Origin: Paracoccaceae bacterium
GTDB taxonomy: Bacteria > Pseudomonadota > Alphaproteobacteria > Rhodobacterales > Rhodobacteraceae
DNA: 41,449 bases
Assembly: GCA_020832705.1 (NCBI GenBank)
Contig: JAFIEE010000007.1
Coordinates: forward strand, 1 to 41,449
Direction of reading: 5' to 3'
Shown: piece after piece, positions 1-8,500 of the stretch
How positions within the stretch are numbered: the first letter of the stretch is position 1
How the letters are laid out: each line of letters opens with the position of its first letter
Program-made: the position numbers and the translations under genes
The notes under the pieces: generated by a model
Databases searched by the model: none
What the model was told of the DNA's origin: nothing
Seen by the model: the letters and a program-made list of their open reading frames with translations, nothing else

Positions 1-873
1 GGCGGGGCGCAGGAGCGGCCACAGGCCGGGCAGGGCGGCCAGCAGGGCTGCGATGCCGTAGGTGATGCTGGCCGCCACTGCGGCCGCCGCATCGGTGCCC
101 GCCAGCGGCCAGAGCGCGGCGGCCGTCGCCTCGCGCAGGCCCCAGCCGTTGATGCTGATCGGCAACAGCATCGCCATCAGCGTCAGCGGCAGCACCATCA
201 GCGCCGCGCCCGGCGGCAGGGTGATCCCCACCGCCGCCGCCGCCGCCCAGAACCCGCCGAGATTGCAGCCCAGGATCACGAGGCTCAGCCCCGCCTGCGC
301 GGGCCAGGTCCGCCGGTCCAGCCAGACGCGCGCGAGGGCGGCCAGAAAGCGGCGCATCAGGCCCGCCTGCGTGCCCGAACCGCCGCGCAGCGCCGCCAGA
401 GCCACCAGCGCCCCCAGCGCCAGACCGCCGATCACGCCCCAGGCCAGCGGCGCGGGCCAGAGCCAGGCCACCAGCCCCGCCGCGGCCACCAGTCCCAGCA
501 ACACCTGCCCGGTCAGGCGTTCGATCACCACGCTGTGCGCCGCGGCCTCCAGTCCCGCGCGGTGGCGGATGCGCGCGGCGCGGCCCACATCGCCCAGCAC
601 GCCGCCGGGCAGCAGCGTGTTGCCCAGCACCGACAGGAAATACTCGCCCACCGCAGCGCGCGGCGTCACCGCAAGCCCCAGCGCCCGCGCCGTCAGCCGC
701 CAGCGCAACGCCGACAGCACGATCTGCGCCGCCAGCGCCGCCACCGCCAGCGCTGCCCAGCCCGGCGCCACCCCGCGCAGGGCGGCGCCGATCTCGGCCG
801 CGCCCAGAGCCCAGACCACCAGCGCCAGCGCCGCCAGCGTGACGCCCAGCCGGGCCAGCCCGCGCCCGCTCAT
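1..873 (-). CDS. Lysylphosphatidylglycerol synthase TM-region (YbhN/UPF0104-like) membrane protein, truncated at window edge
   Basis: Minus-strand reading from ATG at 873 gives MSGRGLARLGVTLAALALVVWALG...YFLSVLGNTLLPGGVLGDVGRAARIRHR...; many TM segments and an LPG-flippase-like GGxxGDxxR region. The track lists only shadow ORFs here. Confidence 0.75.
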   Translation of the reverse strand, partial: MSGRGLARLGVTLAALALVVWALGAAEIGAALRGVAPGWAALAVAALAAQIVLSALRWRLTARALGLAVTPRAAVGEYFLSVLGNTLLPGGVLGDVGRAARIRHRAGLEAAAHSVVIERLTGQVLLGLVAAAGLVAWLWPAPLAWGVIGGLALGALVALAALRGGSGTQAGLMRRFLAALARVWLDRRTWPAQAGLSLVILGCNLGGFWAAAAAVGITLPPGAALMVLPLTLMAMLLPISINGWGLREATAAALWPLAGTDAAAAVAASITYGIAALLAALPGLWPLLRPA

Positions 874-2513
874 CGCACCCCGCTGCCGAGCACGCGCATC
901 AGCGCATCGCGCATTCCGTCCATGCGCAGCACCGGGGTCTGCGGGTCGGGGATCATGCCGCTTGTCCAGCCCAGCCGGTCGAACCGTTCCACCAGATCGG
1001 GCGGGCCGATCACATGCACCGGCACGTCGAAGCCATCCACCCCCGAGATGAAGCGCGCCGGTTCGTGATCGCCCAGCATGACGATCAGCGGCGGGTCTTC
1101 GGCATGGCGCGCGGCCCAGGCACCCACCGCCTGCAGGCTGTAGTCGATGGCCAGGCGGAACTTCTCGCGCACGCGATCATGGTCGCGCCAGACCACTTCG
1201 GGCGGGTCGCCGGTGCTGGCCCATTGGTTGAACACGGTGCCGTCGCCGATCGCCTCCCAGTCGATCACGGGCGGCACCGGCAGGAACGGCGCGTGGGAGG
1301 ACACCAGCGCCACCTGCACCACCAGCGGCGTGCGGGTGCCCTGCGGCGCGGCGCGTTCCAGCCGGTCCAGCGCGTGGAGCGTGAACTGGTCCGGCATGGT
1401 CACCCAGTTGAAGCGCTCGCCCGCGTAGCCCAGATCGGCGGCGTTGTAGATGGCATCGAAGCCGAAATAATCGCCTTCGGGCCAGGGAAAGACATGCGCG
1501 GGCTTGATCGCCACCGTGCGGCGCCCCTCGGCCTGGGCGTAATGCAGCAGCGTGCGGCGCGGGCTGGCCAGCAGCGCGCGATAGCGGCCCTGCGTGTCCA
1601 GCCACATGCCCGCGGCGACCGAGCCATGCGCCAGCCAGCTTTGCCCGCCCACCATCGGCGCCCGCGACCAGCCCGCGCGCATGGCCAGACCGCGTGCGGC
1701 CAGATCGGCCTCGATCGCGCGCAGGGTGCCGGTGTGGGTGTCGATGTAGAGTGGGTTCTCGAAGCTCGACCGCCCGTAGCTTTCGACATAGATCAGGATC
1801 AGGTCGCGGTCGCCCAGATGGTCGAAGAGCGGCCCCGCGCCCGCCATCGGGTCGCGCCGTGCGGCCTCGCGGAAGGCGGCAAGGTCGGCGCGGGTGTCGC
1901 GCACCTGCTGCGCCCGCTCCAGCGCCACCCGCGCGGTAAAGGCGGCGCCGGGGATCGCCTGCCGGATCTCGGGGGGCAGGGTCCAGGCGCGGCGGGCCTG
2001 GCCGATCTCGGCCACCGCGACCGCCAGTGCCGGAACCAGCAGCACCGCCGCGCCCAGGCGCCACGCCCGCGCCCGGCCGAAGCCCGCCCAGACCCCCAGC
2101 GCCCACCACAGCGCCAGCGCCACCAGCGCCACCGCCCCCCCCGCAACCGCGACCGCCGCCGCCGCCTGCAGGGTGCCGAAACTGCCGCGCGCCAGTTCCC
2201 ATGCGGCGGGGATCAGGTTGTAATCGACCATCAGGTTGAAGCCGCGATTATAGGCGATGAAGGTGCCGAAATCCGCCAGCTTCAGCAATGCGATGATCAC
2301 CAGCAATGCGACCAGCAGCCCGCGCAGCACCGTCCCCGCCGCGCCGCGTCCGGCCAGCACCACCAGCGCCAGCAGCGCGGGCAGTTCCAGCGGAAACACC
2401 CCCAGCGCGCCCCAGGTCAGGGCCGCGGGATGGTTCGGCTGGATCAGCACCAGATAGAGGATCGTCGCCGCAACCAGCGCACGCAGGCCGGTGGACATCG
2501 TGCCGTGCCCCAT
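870..2513 (-). CDS. Sulfatase/alkaline-phosphatase-superfamily membrane protein
   Basis: ORF 870..2789 with likely start MGHGTMSTGL at 2513; N-terminal TM segments, then DLILIYVESYGRSSFENPLY...GGQSWLAHGSVAAG...PPLIVMLGDHEPA typical of the sulfatase superfamily. Start overlaps the upstream stop. Confidence 0.8.
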   Translation of the reverse strand: MGHGTMSTGLRALVAATILYLVLIQPNHPAALTWGALGVFPLELPALLALVVLAGRGAAGTVLRGLLVALLVIIALLKLADFGTFIAYNRGFNLMVDYNLIPAAWELARGSFGTLQAAAAVAVAGGAVALVALALWWALGVWAGFGRARAWRLGAAVLLVPALAVAVAEIGQARRAWTLPPEIRQAIPGAAFTARVALERAQQVRDTRADLAAFREAARRDPMAGAGPLFDHLGDRDLILIYVESYGRSSFENPLYIDTHTGTLRAIEADLAARGLAMRAGWSRAPMVGGQSWLAHGSVAAGMWLDTQGRYRALLASPRRTLLHYAQAEGRRTVAIKPAHVFPWPEGDYFGFDAIYNAADLGYAGERFNWVTMPDQFTLHALDRLERAAPQGTRTPLVVQVALVSSHAPFLPVPPVIDWEAIGDGTVFNQWASTGDPPEVVWRDHDRVREKFRLAIDYSLQAVGAWAARHAEDPPLIVMLGDHEPARFISGVDGFDVPVHVIGPPDLVERFDRLGWTSGMIPDPQTPVLRMDGMRDALMRVLGSGVR

Positions 2514-3313
2514 CAGCCCGCTCGCAGCGGTGCGGGCCCGGGGCGATGGCGCAGCAGCCAGCGGATATCGACAGCAAAGGACAGCAGCATCGCGGCGAGA
2601 ATGGCACCGCCCAGCGCGACCGACAAGGGGGGCACCAGCAGCGGCGCCATCAGCGCCACCTGCACCGTCATCTGCACCGCGGCCATGACCTTGCGCCAGC
2701 GTGCCTCGGGCAGGGGCGCGCGCAGCGCGGGCCAGAGCATGCCCGCCAGCAGGAACGCCGGGCGCAGACCACCGATCAGCACGAACCACGCGCCGACCTT
2801 GCCCGCCTGCCAGGCCAGCGCCGCCATGACCAGCGCAAAGACGACATCGGCCTCGACATCGAAGCGCGCCCCAAAGGCCGAGCGCAGCCCCGACCGCCGC
2901 GCCAGCCAGCCGTCCAGCCCGTCCAGCGCCAGCACAGCGGCGGCCAGCGCCACCACGGCCCAGCCGAAGCCGCCGCCGCCTGCCAGTGCGCCGGGTGCCA
3001 TCACCAGCCCCGCCAGCACCGCAACACCCGCGCCCCGCGCCATGGTGACGCCGTTACACAGGCCCAGCCGGTCGTGCGGATAGGCGCCGCTGCCCAGGCC
3101 GCGAAGGATCGCCCAGCCGCCGGTCGCGCAGGCCGCCAGCGTGATCAGCGCCGCGCCTGCCGCCGCGCCGCCGTTGCCCCCCGCCGTGACCATCGTGGCG
3201 CTGCCCGCCACCGCCAGCACCGTCAGCACCGCCCAGAGCGCCAATGCCGAGCGCTGCGCCGCGGCCATGCCGGCCGGGCTGACGGAGAGGGCGATATCGG
3301 CGCGATCAACCAT
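2513..3313 (-). CDS. CDP-alcohol phosphatidyltransferase family protein
   Basis: LDGLDGWLARRSGLRSAFGARFDVEADVV matches the DGxxAR...GxxxDxxxD CDP-OH-phosphotransferase motif; multiple TM segments. Confidence 0.85.
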   Translation of the reverse strand: MVDRADIALSVSPAGMAAAQRSALALWAVLTVLAVAGSATMVTAGGNGGAAAGAALITLAACATGGWAILRGLGSGAYPHDRLGLCNGVTMARGAGVAVLAGLVMAPGALAGGGGFGWAVVALAAAVLALDGLDGWLARRSGLRSAFGARFDVEADVVFALVMAALAWQAGKVGAWFVLIGGLRPAFLLAGMLWPALRAPLPEARWRKVMAAVQMTVQVALMAPLLVPPLSVALGGAILAAMLLSFAVDIRWLLRHRPGPAPLRAG

Positions 3314-3538
3314 GGACCGGACCTAGCATTTTCACACGCGTGTCAACCACGCATTTCCCGGGTCCGGCGATCACGAGCCGGTGAACCTGCGCGGTCTTGA
3401 GACGCGCTAGGGTGACTTGCCTTCGGTGCGGGCGCATTATGTCGCCAGGTTGCGGATGCGGCGGCGGGGCGCGCCGCCTGCTGATCGGCATGACCGGCGC
3501 ACCCGGAGCCCGCACCGGAACAGGAGGGCGCGATGACC

Positions 3539-4105
3539 ATGAAAGCCGAAACAGCAACGCCAGCGACGGGGGGCGGGCGCTATCCGGTGCCGGTGCGGTT
3601 CCTGCACTGGATCGTGGCGGTGATGATCATTGCCACCATCCCCGTTGCCAACATCATGCAGCAGGACGGGCTGGCGCGGTCGACGCAGGATCTGCTGTTC
3701 ATCCTGCACAAGAACGGTGGCGTGATCATCTTCCTGCTGGTCGTTGCGCGCATCCTGTGGCGCGTGCTGACCCCGGCGCCGCCCATGCCCGCGCAGATGC
3801 CCGGCTGGCAGGTCGCGGCGGCGAAGGCGGCGCATTGGGCGCTGTACGCAATGCTGCTGGTCATGACGGTCAGCGGCTATGTCCGGGTCCGCGCGGGCGG
3901 GTTTCCGGTGGAAATGCTCGATGCGCTGGGGGTGCCGCATTTCGTGCCGCGCTCGGATGCGCTGGCCGAGACCGCGCAGAGCATCCATTCCACGGGTCGG
4001 TTCATCCTTGTGGCGCTGATCCTGCTGCATGTCGGCGCGGCGCTCCAGCACGCGTTCCGGCGGGACGGCGTGTTCGGGCGCATCTGGCCGCCGCTGGGGC
4101 GCTGA
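3539..4105 (+). CDS. Cytochrome b561-type (cytochrome b/b6 fold) membrane protein
   Basis: RYPVPVRFLHWIVAVMIIATIP...LHKNGGVIIF...AAHWALYAMLLVMTVSGY...STGRFILVALILLHVGAALQH; conserved His positions and 4 TM segments. Start could also be 3533. Confidence 0.88.
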   Translation: MKAETATPATGGGRYPVPVRFLHWIVAVMIIATIPVANIMQQDGLARSTQDLLFILHKNGGVIIFLLVVARILWRVLTPAPPMPAQMPGWQVAAAKAAHWALYAMLLVMTVSGYVRVRAGGFPVEMLDALGVPHFVPRSDALAETAQSIHSTGRFILVALILLHVGAALQHAFRRDGVFGRIWPPLGR

Positions 4106-4108
4106 GCG

Positions 4109-6703
4109 ATGGTGCGGGCGCTGACAGTCGCGCGGCGTTGGCAGCTTGGTGCCGTGGTGGCGCTGGCGGTCGCGCTGGTGGGGCTGCTGGCGCTGGGGCT
4201 GGACCTGCCCGCGACGCACCCCTGGCTGGCTGCGCTGGTGCTGGCGCTGTTCGCGCTCAACGCGCTGTGGCTGGCGGGCGCGGCGGTGACGGCGGTGCTG
4301 GGGGTGCGGCCCCTGCCTGCGTCTGTCTTGCACGCACATGTCGGGGCCGAGGCCGAGGCCGCACCGGGCGGGCGCACCGCGATCCTGTGGCTGATCTGCG
4401 GCGAGCCTGTGGCGCCGGTCGCGGCGCGGGTGCGCGCCATGTTGGCGGGACTGGCGCGGACCGGGCAGGCGGGCGCGTGCGACATCTTCATTCTGTCGGA
4501 CACGCAGGGCGCGGCGGCACGCGCCGCCGAAGCGGACGCCTTCGCCGCGCTGGGCGCCCATGTGCATTACCGCAACCGCGCCTGCCCCGAAGGCCGCAAG
4601 CCCGGCAATCTGGCCGACTGGATGGCGCGGAACGGGGGCGGGTATGACACGGTCCTGCTGCTTGATGCCGATAGCGGTTTCTGCGCCGAACGCCTGCGCG
4701 GCTTGCGCGCGTGGATGGCTGCCGACCCGCGTCTGGGGCTGGTGCAATGCGCGATCCGCCTGCGTCCCGGCGGCTCGCGGCTGGCGGCGATGCAGCGGCT
4801 CTCGGTGCGGCTGTGCGGGGCGGGGTTCGCGCGCGGGCTGGCGCGGCTTTCGGGGGATGCGGGGAATTTCTGGGGTCACAACGCGCTGATCCGCACCCGC
4901 GCGCTGGCTGCGGTCACGCCGCTGCCGGCGTTGTCCGGGCGCGCGCCCTGGGGCGGGCCGGTGCTGAGCCATGACTTCATCGAGGCCGCCGCCCTGCGTC
5001 GCGCGGGCTGGAAGGTGGTGATCGACGCCGACGCACGCGGCAGTTTCGAGGATGCGCCCGAAACCGTGGCCGAGTTCCTGCGCCGGGACCGGCGCTGGGC
5101 GCAGGGCAACCTGCAGCACCTGCGGCTGGTTGGGGCGAAGGGCTGGCATCCGGCCAGCAGGGTGCACATGCTGGCGGGGATACAGAGCTATCTGTCCGCG
5201 CCGGTCTGGCTGGCGCTGGTGGTGCTGTTCGGCTCGGGCGCGGTGCATGCCACGGCGGCGGCGGCGGTGCCGCTCGCGGCGACGCTGGCGCTCCTGCTGG
5301 TGCCCAAGGCCGCAGGCTGGGCGGACTGGCGCGGGCGGGGCCGGATGACCGCCGCGCGCCGCCGCATCCTGCGCCGCGCCTTCGGGGCCGAGGTCGCGCT
5401 GACAACGCTGTTTGCGCCGCTGGCCATGGTGCGGCGCACCGGCTTCGTGGCCGCCGTTCTGGCGGGGCGCGACTGCGGCTGGCGGCCGGCGGGGGCTGGT
5501 GGACCAGCGGCACTGGCATCGGCTCGGGCACCGGCACGGGCACGGGCACGGGCATTGGCACCGGCACGGGCACCCGGCCGGGCCGAGGCGGTGGCCGGGG
5601 GGGCGATCCTGCTGGCGGTGACCGGACCGCAGATGGCGCTTGGCGCGGGGCTCAGCGCTGCCGTGCTGGCCGCCGCGATGGTGGCGCCGGTGATCGCGCC
5701 CCTGCTGGCCGCGCCCTGGCTGGTGCGCGGGTTCGACCGCCCGCTCGGCCGCCACATCGACCGCCCCATCGACCGCCTCATCGACCGCCCCTGTGACCGG
5801 GCACCCGCGGGGCCGAACCGCGTGGCCGCCTATTACGACGCCAGCACCCGGCGGTTCCTGCGCCTTGGCGGCAGCGGGGCGGCGCTGGCCATTCACCGCC
5901 CGCTCTGGGCCGAGGGCGTGGCCGACCTGCCCGCCGCTTCGGACCATGTCAACGCGCTGGTGGCCGAAGCCGCCGAGGCCGCGCTGGGCCGCCCGCCCGC
6001 GCAGGTCTGCGATCTGGGGTGCGGGGTGGGGGGGACGCTGTTCCATCTGGCCGCGCGCTGGCCCGAGGCCGCGCTGACCGGCGTGACCCTGAGCGCCGAG
6101 CAGGTCCGCATCGGGCGCGCGCAGGCGCAGGCGCGGGGGCTGGCCGAACGCGTGCGCGTGGTGCGCTCCGATTTCACCCATCCGCCGACCCTGCCGCAGG
6201 CCGATCTGGTCATCGCCATCGAAAGCCATGTGCATGCAGCGAGCGCCGGGGCGTTCCTGCAAGCGGCGCGCGCGCATCTGCGCCCCGGCGGGGTGCTGGT
6301 GGTGGTGGATGACATGCTGGCGGTGCCGGACGCCGCGTTGACCGCGCGCGGGCGGCGGCTGCTCGATGCCTTTCGCCGGGGCTGGCGGCTGGGGCATGTC
6401 ACGCCTGCCGCCGGCTTGATCGCGGCGGCGCGGGCCGAGGGCTTTGCGCCTGCGGCAGAGGCCGACCTGAGCCGGTATCTGCGCCTGAACCGGCTGCGCG
6501 ACCGGGCGTTGCGGCTGGCGGGGCCGCTGGCCGATGCGCTGGGGCTGGGCCGCGTGCCGCTGTTCGCCAACATGATCGGCGGCAATGCGCTGACCGAGGC
6601 GCATCGCGCCGGTTTGCTGCGCTATCAGATGGTGGTGCTGCGCGACCGGGCCGGGAGGGTGGCGGACCCTGCCGAGGGACGGGCGGGGAAGCAGGCGGCA
6701 TGA
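4109..6703 (+). CDS. OpgH/MdoH-like glucan glucosyltransferase fused to a C-terminal SAM-dependent methyltransferase
   Basis: N-terminal half: CPEGRKPGNLADWM..DTVLLLDADS..NFWGHNALIR..LSHDFIEAAALRRAGWKV..DRRWAQGNLQHLRL..SYLSAPVW (MdoH signature blocks). C-terminal: VCDLGCGVGGTLFHLA..TGVTLSAEQ..RPGGVLVVVDDM (class I methyltransferase). One uninterrupted 864-aa ORF. Confidence 0.88.
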   Translation: MVRALTVARRWQLGAVVALAVALVGLLALGLDLPATHPWLAALVLALFALNALWLAGAAVTAVLGVRPLPASVLHAHVGAEAEAAPGGRTAILWLICGEPVAPVAARVRAMLAGLARTGQAGACDIFILSDTQGAAARAAEADAFAALGAHVHYRNRACPEGRKPGNLADWMARNGGGYDTVLLLDADSGFCAERLRGLRAWMAADPRLGLVQCAIRLRPGGSRLAAMQRLSVRLCGAGFARGLARLSGDAGNFWGHNALIRTRALAAVTPLPALSGRAPWGGPVLSHDFIEAAALRRAGWKVVIDADARGSFEDAPETVAEFLRRDRRWAQGNLQHLRLVGAKGWHPASRVHMLAGIQSYLSAPVWLALVVLFGSGAVHATAAAAVPLAATLALLLVPKAAGWADWRGRGRMTAARRRILRRAFGAEVALTTLFAPLAMVRRTGFVAAVLAGRDCGWRPAGAGGPAALASARAPARARARALAPARAPGRAEAVAGGAILLAVTGPQMALGAGLSAAVLAAAMVAPVIAPLLAAPWLVRGFDRPLGRHIDRPIDRLIDRPCDRAPAGPNRVAAYYDASTRRFLRLGGSGAALAIHRPLWAEGVADLPAASDHVNALVAEAAEAALGRPPAQVCDLGCGVGGTLFHLAARWPEAALTGVTLSAEQVRIGRAQAQARGLAERVRVVRSDFTHPPTLPQADLVIAIESHVHAASAGAFLQAARAHLRPGGVLVVVDDMLAVPDAALTARGRRLLDAFRRGWRLGHVTPAAGLIAAARAEGFAPAAEADLSRYLRLNRLRDRALRLAGPLADALGLGRVPLFANMIGGNALTEAHRAGLLRYQMVVLRDRAGRVADPAEGRAGKQAA
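5509..5574 (+). repeat. Hexanucleotide tandem repeat (GGCACG-like, 11 imperfect units) inside the OpgH-methyltransferase ORF
   Basis: ggcact ggcatc ggctcg ggcacc ggcacg ggcacg ggcacg ggcatt ggcacc ggcacg ggcacc; encodes ALASARAPARARARALAPARAP. Confidence 0.9.
5732..5803 (+). repeat. 12-bp tandem repeat encoding IDRP-type tetrapeptides at the glucosyltransferase/methyltransferase junction
   Basis: ttcgaccgcccg ctcggccgccac atcgaccgcccc atcgaccgcctc atcgaccgcccc tgtgaccgggca = FDRP LGRH IDRP IDRL IDRP CDRA. Confidence 0.85.
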
Positions 6704-6752
6704 TCCCGGTGTGTCGCTTTCCGGCATCTTCGGGCATGGACGAGGGCAGGAA

Positions 6753-6809
6753 GGAAGCGCCCGCGAAGGGTGCCCACCCACCCACCCCGCACCCTTCGCG
6801 GGCGCTTCC
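6753..6809. other. Perfect 21-bp inverted repeat with a 15-nt C-run loop (G-quadruplex motif on minus strand)
   Basis: GGAAGCGCCCGCGAAGGGTGC (6753-6773) / GCACCCTTCGCGGGCGCTTCC (6789-6809); CCCACCCACCCACCCC at 6773-6788. Confidence 0.95.
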
Positions 6810-6830
6810 GGCGCGCGCGCCGGGGCTGGC

Positions 6831-8405
6831 ATGAGACGCCGGAGCCTGTTGCAGGGCGCCGCCGCGCTGGCGCTTGGCACGCTGCCCGGCGGACCGCTGC
6901 GCGCCGACCCGTCCGGGCTGAGCACGCCCGAGTCCATTGTTGCGGCGGCACGCGCCCGCGCCCGCGCGCCCTACGCCCCGGCCGATGCGGCGCTTGTGCC
7001 CCCGTTCGACGCGCTGACCTATGACAGTCACCGCGCCATCCGCCCGCGCCCCGGTGGTGCGGCACAGATCCCGCTGGGCGGGCCGTTCCGCGCCGATCTG
7101 CTGCCGCCGGGGTGGCTGTTTGCGGACCCGGTGGCGGTGCAACTGCCGGGGCAGGGGGCGCCGGTGCCCTTTGACCCTGCGCATTTCACCTATGATCCGC
7201 GCTATTTCCCCGACGGCGCGCCCGAAAGCGCCGATCCGGCCATGGGCTTTTCCGGCCTGCGCCTGACCGCGCCGTTCAACACGCCGGACCGGCGCGACGA
7301 ACTGGCGGTGTTCCAGGGGGCAAGCTACTTCCGCGCGCTGGCCCATGGCGCGGCCTATGGCCTGTCGGCGCGGGGGCTGGCGCTGGGCACCGGCGGCGCC
7401 GGCCCCGAGGAGTTCCCCGTCACCCGGCACATCACCATCTTCGGCGCCGATGAGGCAGGCGTGCACATGGGCTGCCTGATCGACAGTCCGCGCGCGGCGG
7501 CCGCGCTGATCCTGCGCATTGCGCCGGGGCGCGCAGGCGCGCCGGATACGGTGATGGACTGCGCCCTGCATCTGTTCCCGCGCGACACCATCACGGATGC
7601 GGGGATCGCGCCGCTCACGTCCATGTTCCAGCATGCGGACCTCGGCCCCGGCTTCATCGACGATTTCCGCCCCGCGGTGCATGACAGCGACGTGCTGGTG
7701 ATGGACAATGGCGCCGGGGAACGCTTGTGGCGGCCGCTGACGAACCCCGCGCGGGTGGAGCTTGCGGCCTTTGCCGACGAGAACCCGCGACGCTTCGGCC
7801 TGCTGCAATCGCCCGATGCGTTCGAGCGGTTCCGCGATGCCGAAGGCGCCTATCACCGCCGCCCCTCGGCCATGGTGGAGCCGCTGGGCGACTGGGGCGC
7901 GGGCGCGGTGATGCTGCTGGAAATCCCCACCATCGATGAATACGCCGACAATATCGTCGCCTTCTGGCGCCCGGCGGACCCGTTGCAGCCGGGGCAAGAA
8001 CATCGCTTCGCCTATCGCCTGCGTTGGCAGCCCGCCGGGCTGGATGCGCTGCCCGCAGGCGCACAGGCGCTGCCGCTGCTGCCGGTGCGCAGCGCCTCGG
8101 GGGTGGAGCCGGTGACGCGCGCTGGGCGTCTGTTCGTGATCGATTTCGCGCCCGGCCCGGGGGCTGTGATGCCGGATGCGGATGCCCTGACGCTGGATTT
8201 CGGCGCGCTTGCGGGCGCCGGGATCGAGGGTGCGGCGCTCTACCCGCTGGATGAAGGCACGCTGCGCGCCAGTTTCGTGCTGGTGCCCGAAAGCGCCACC
8301 GACGTGGCGGAGCTGCGCCTGCGCCTGCGCCACCGTGCGGGCGGCGCGCTCGCCGCGCCGGTCTGGATGTTGCGCTGGACGCGGGCGCGCGGGGGCGGGA
8401 TCTAG
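6831..8405 (+). CDS. opgG: Periplasmic glucan biosynthesis protein, MdoG/OpgG-OpgD family
   Basis: MRRRSLLQGAAALALG (Tat-like signal), FDALTYDSHRAIRPRP, PVTRHITIFGADEAGVHMGCLIDSPRAA-type blocks, FRYDPRYF-like region (HFTYDPRYF), AYRLRWQP. Internal ATG at 6831 preferred over ORF start 6711. Confidence 0.82.
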   Translation: MRRRSLLQGAAALALGTLPGGPLRADPSGLSTPESIVAAARARARAPYAPADAALVPPFDALTYDSHRAIRPRPGGAAQIPLGGPFRADLLPPGWLFADPVAVQLPGQGAPVPFDPAHFTYDPRYFPDGAPESADPAMGFSGLRLTAPFNTPDRRDELAVFQGASYFRALAHGAAYGLSARGLALGTGGAGPEEFPVTRHITIFGADEAGVHMGCLIDSPRAAAALILRIAPGRAGAPDTVMDCALHLFPRDTITDAGIAPLTSMFQHADLGPGFIDDFRPAVHDSDVLVMDNGAGERLWRPLTNPARVELAAFADENPRRFGLLQSPDAFERFRDAEGAYHRRPSAMVEPLGDWGAGAVMLLEIPTIDEYADNIVAFWRPADPLQPGQEHRFAYRLRWQPAGLDALPAGAQALPLLPVRSASGVEPVTRAGRLFVIDFAPGPGAVMPDADALTLDFGALAGAGIEGAALYPLDEGTLRASFVLVPESATDVAELRLRLRHRAGGALAAPVWMLRWTRARGGGI

Positions 8406-8500
8406 GGGATGCAGGCATGTGATTCGCCGCCGCCGCTGCGCAGGAAACGTGCAAGTGCCCCCCGAATTGGCGGGTTTCTTCGGCATTTCCGGTGCCTGTG

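Noticed and set aside
62-3400. Large plus-strand ORFs (329, 689, 364 aa) at the left end
   Set aside because: Low-complexity Ala/Arg/Pro translations antisense to the LPG-like, sulfatase and CDP-alcohol phosphatidyltransferase genes.
3437-6937. 1166-aa minus-strand ORF antisense to the cytochrome/opgH-MT genes
   Set aside because: Pro/Arg/His/Gln-rich shadow ORF from GC-rich codon bias; no domains, and the opposite strand encodes clear homologues.
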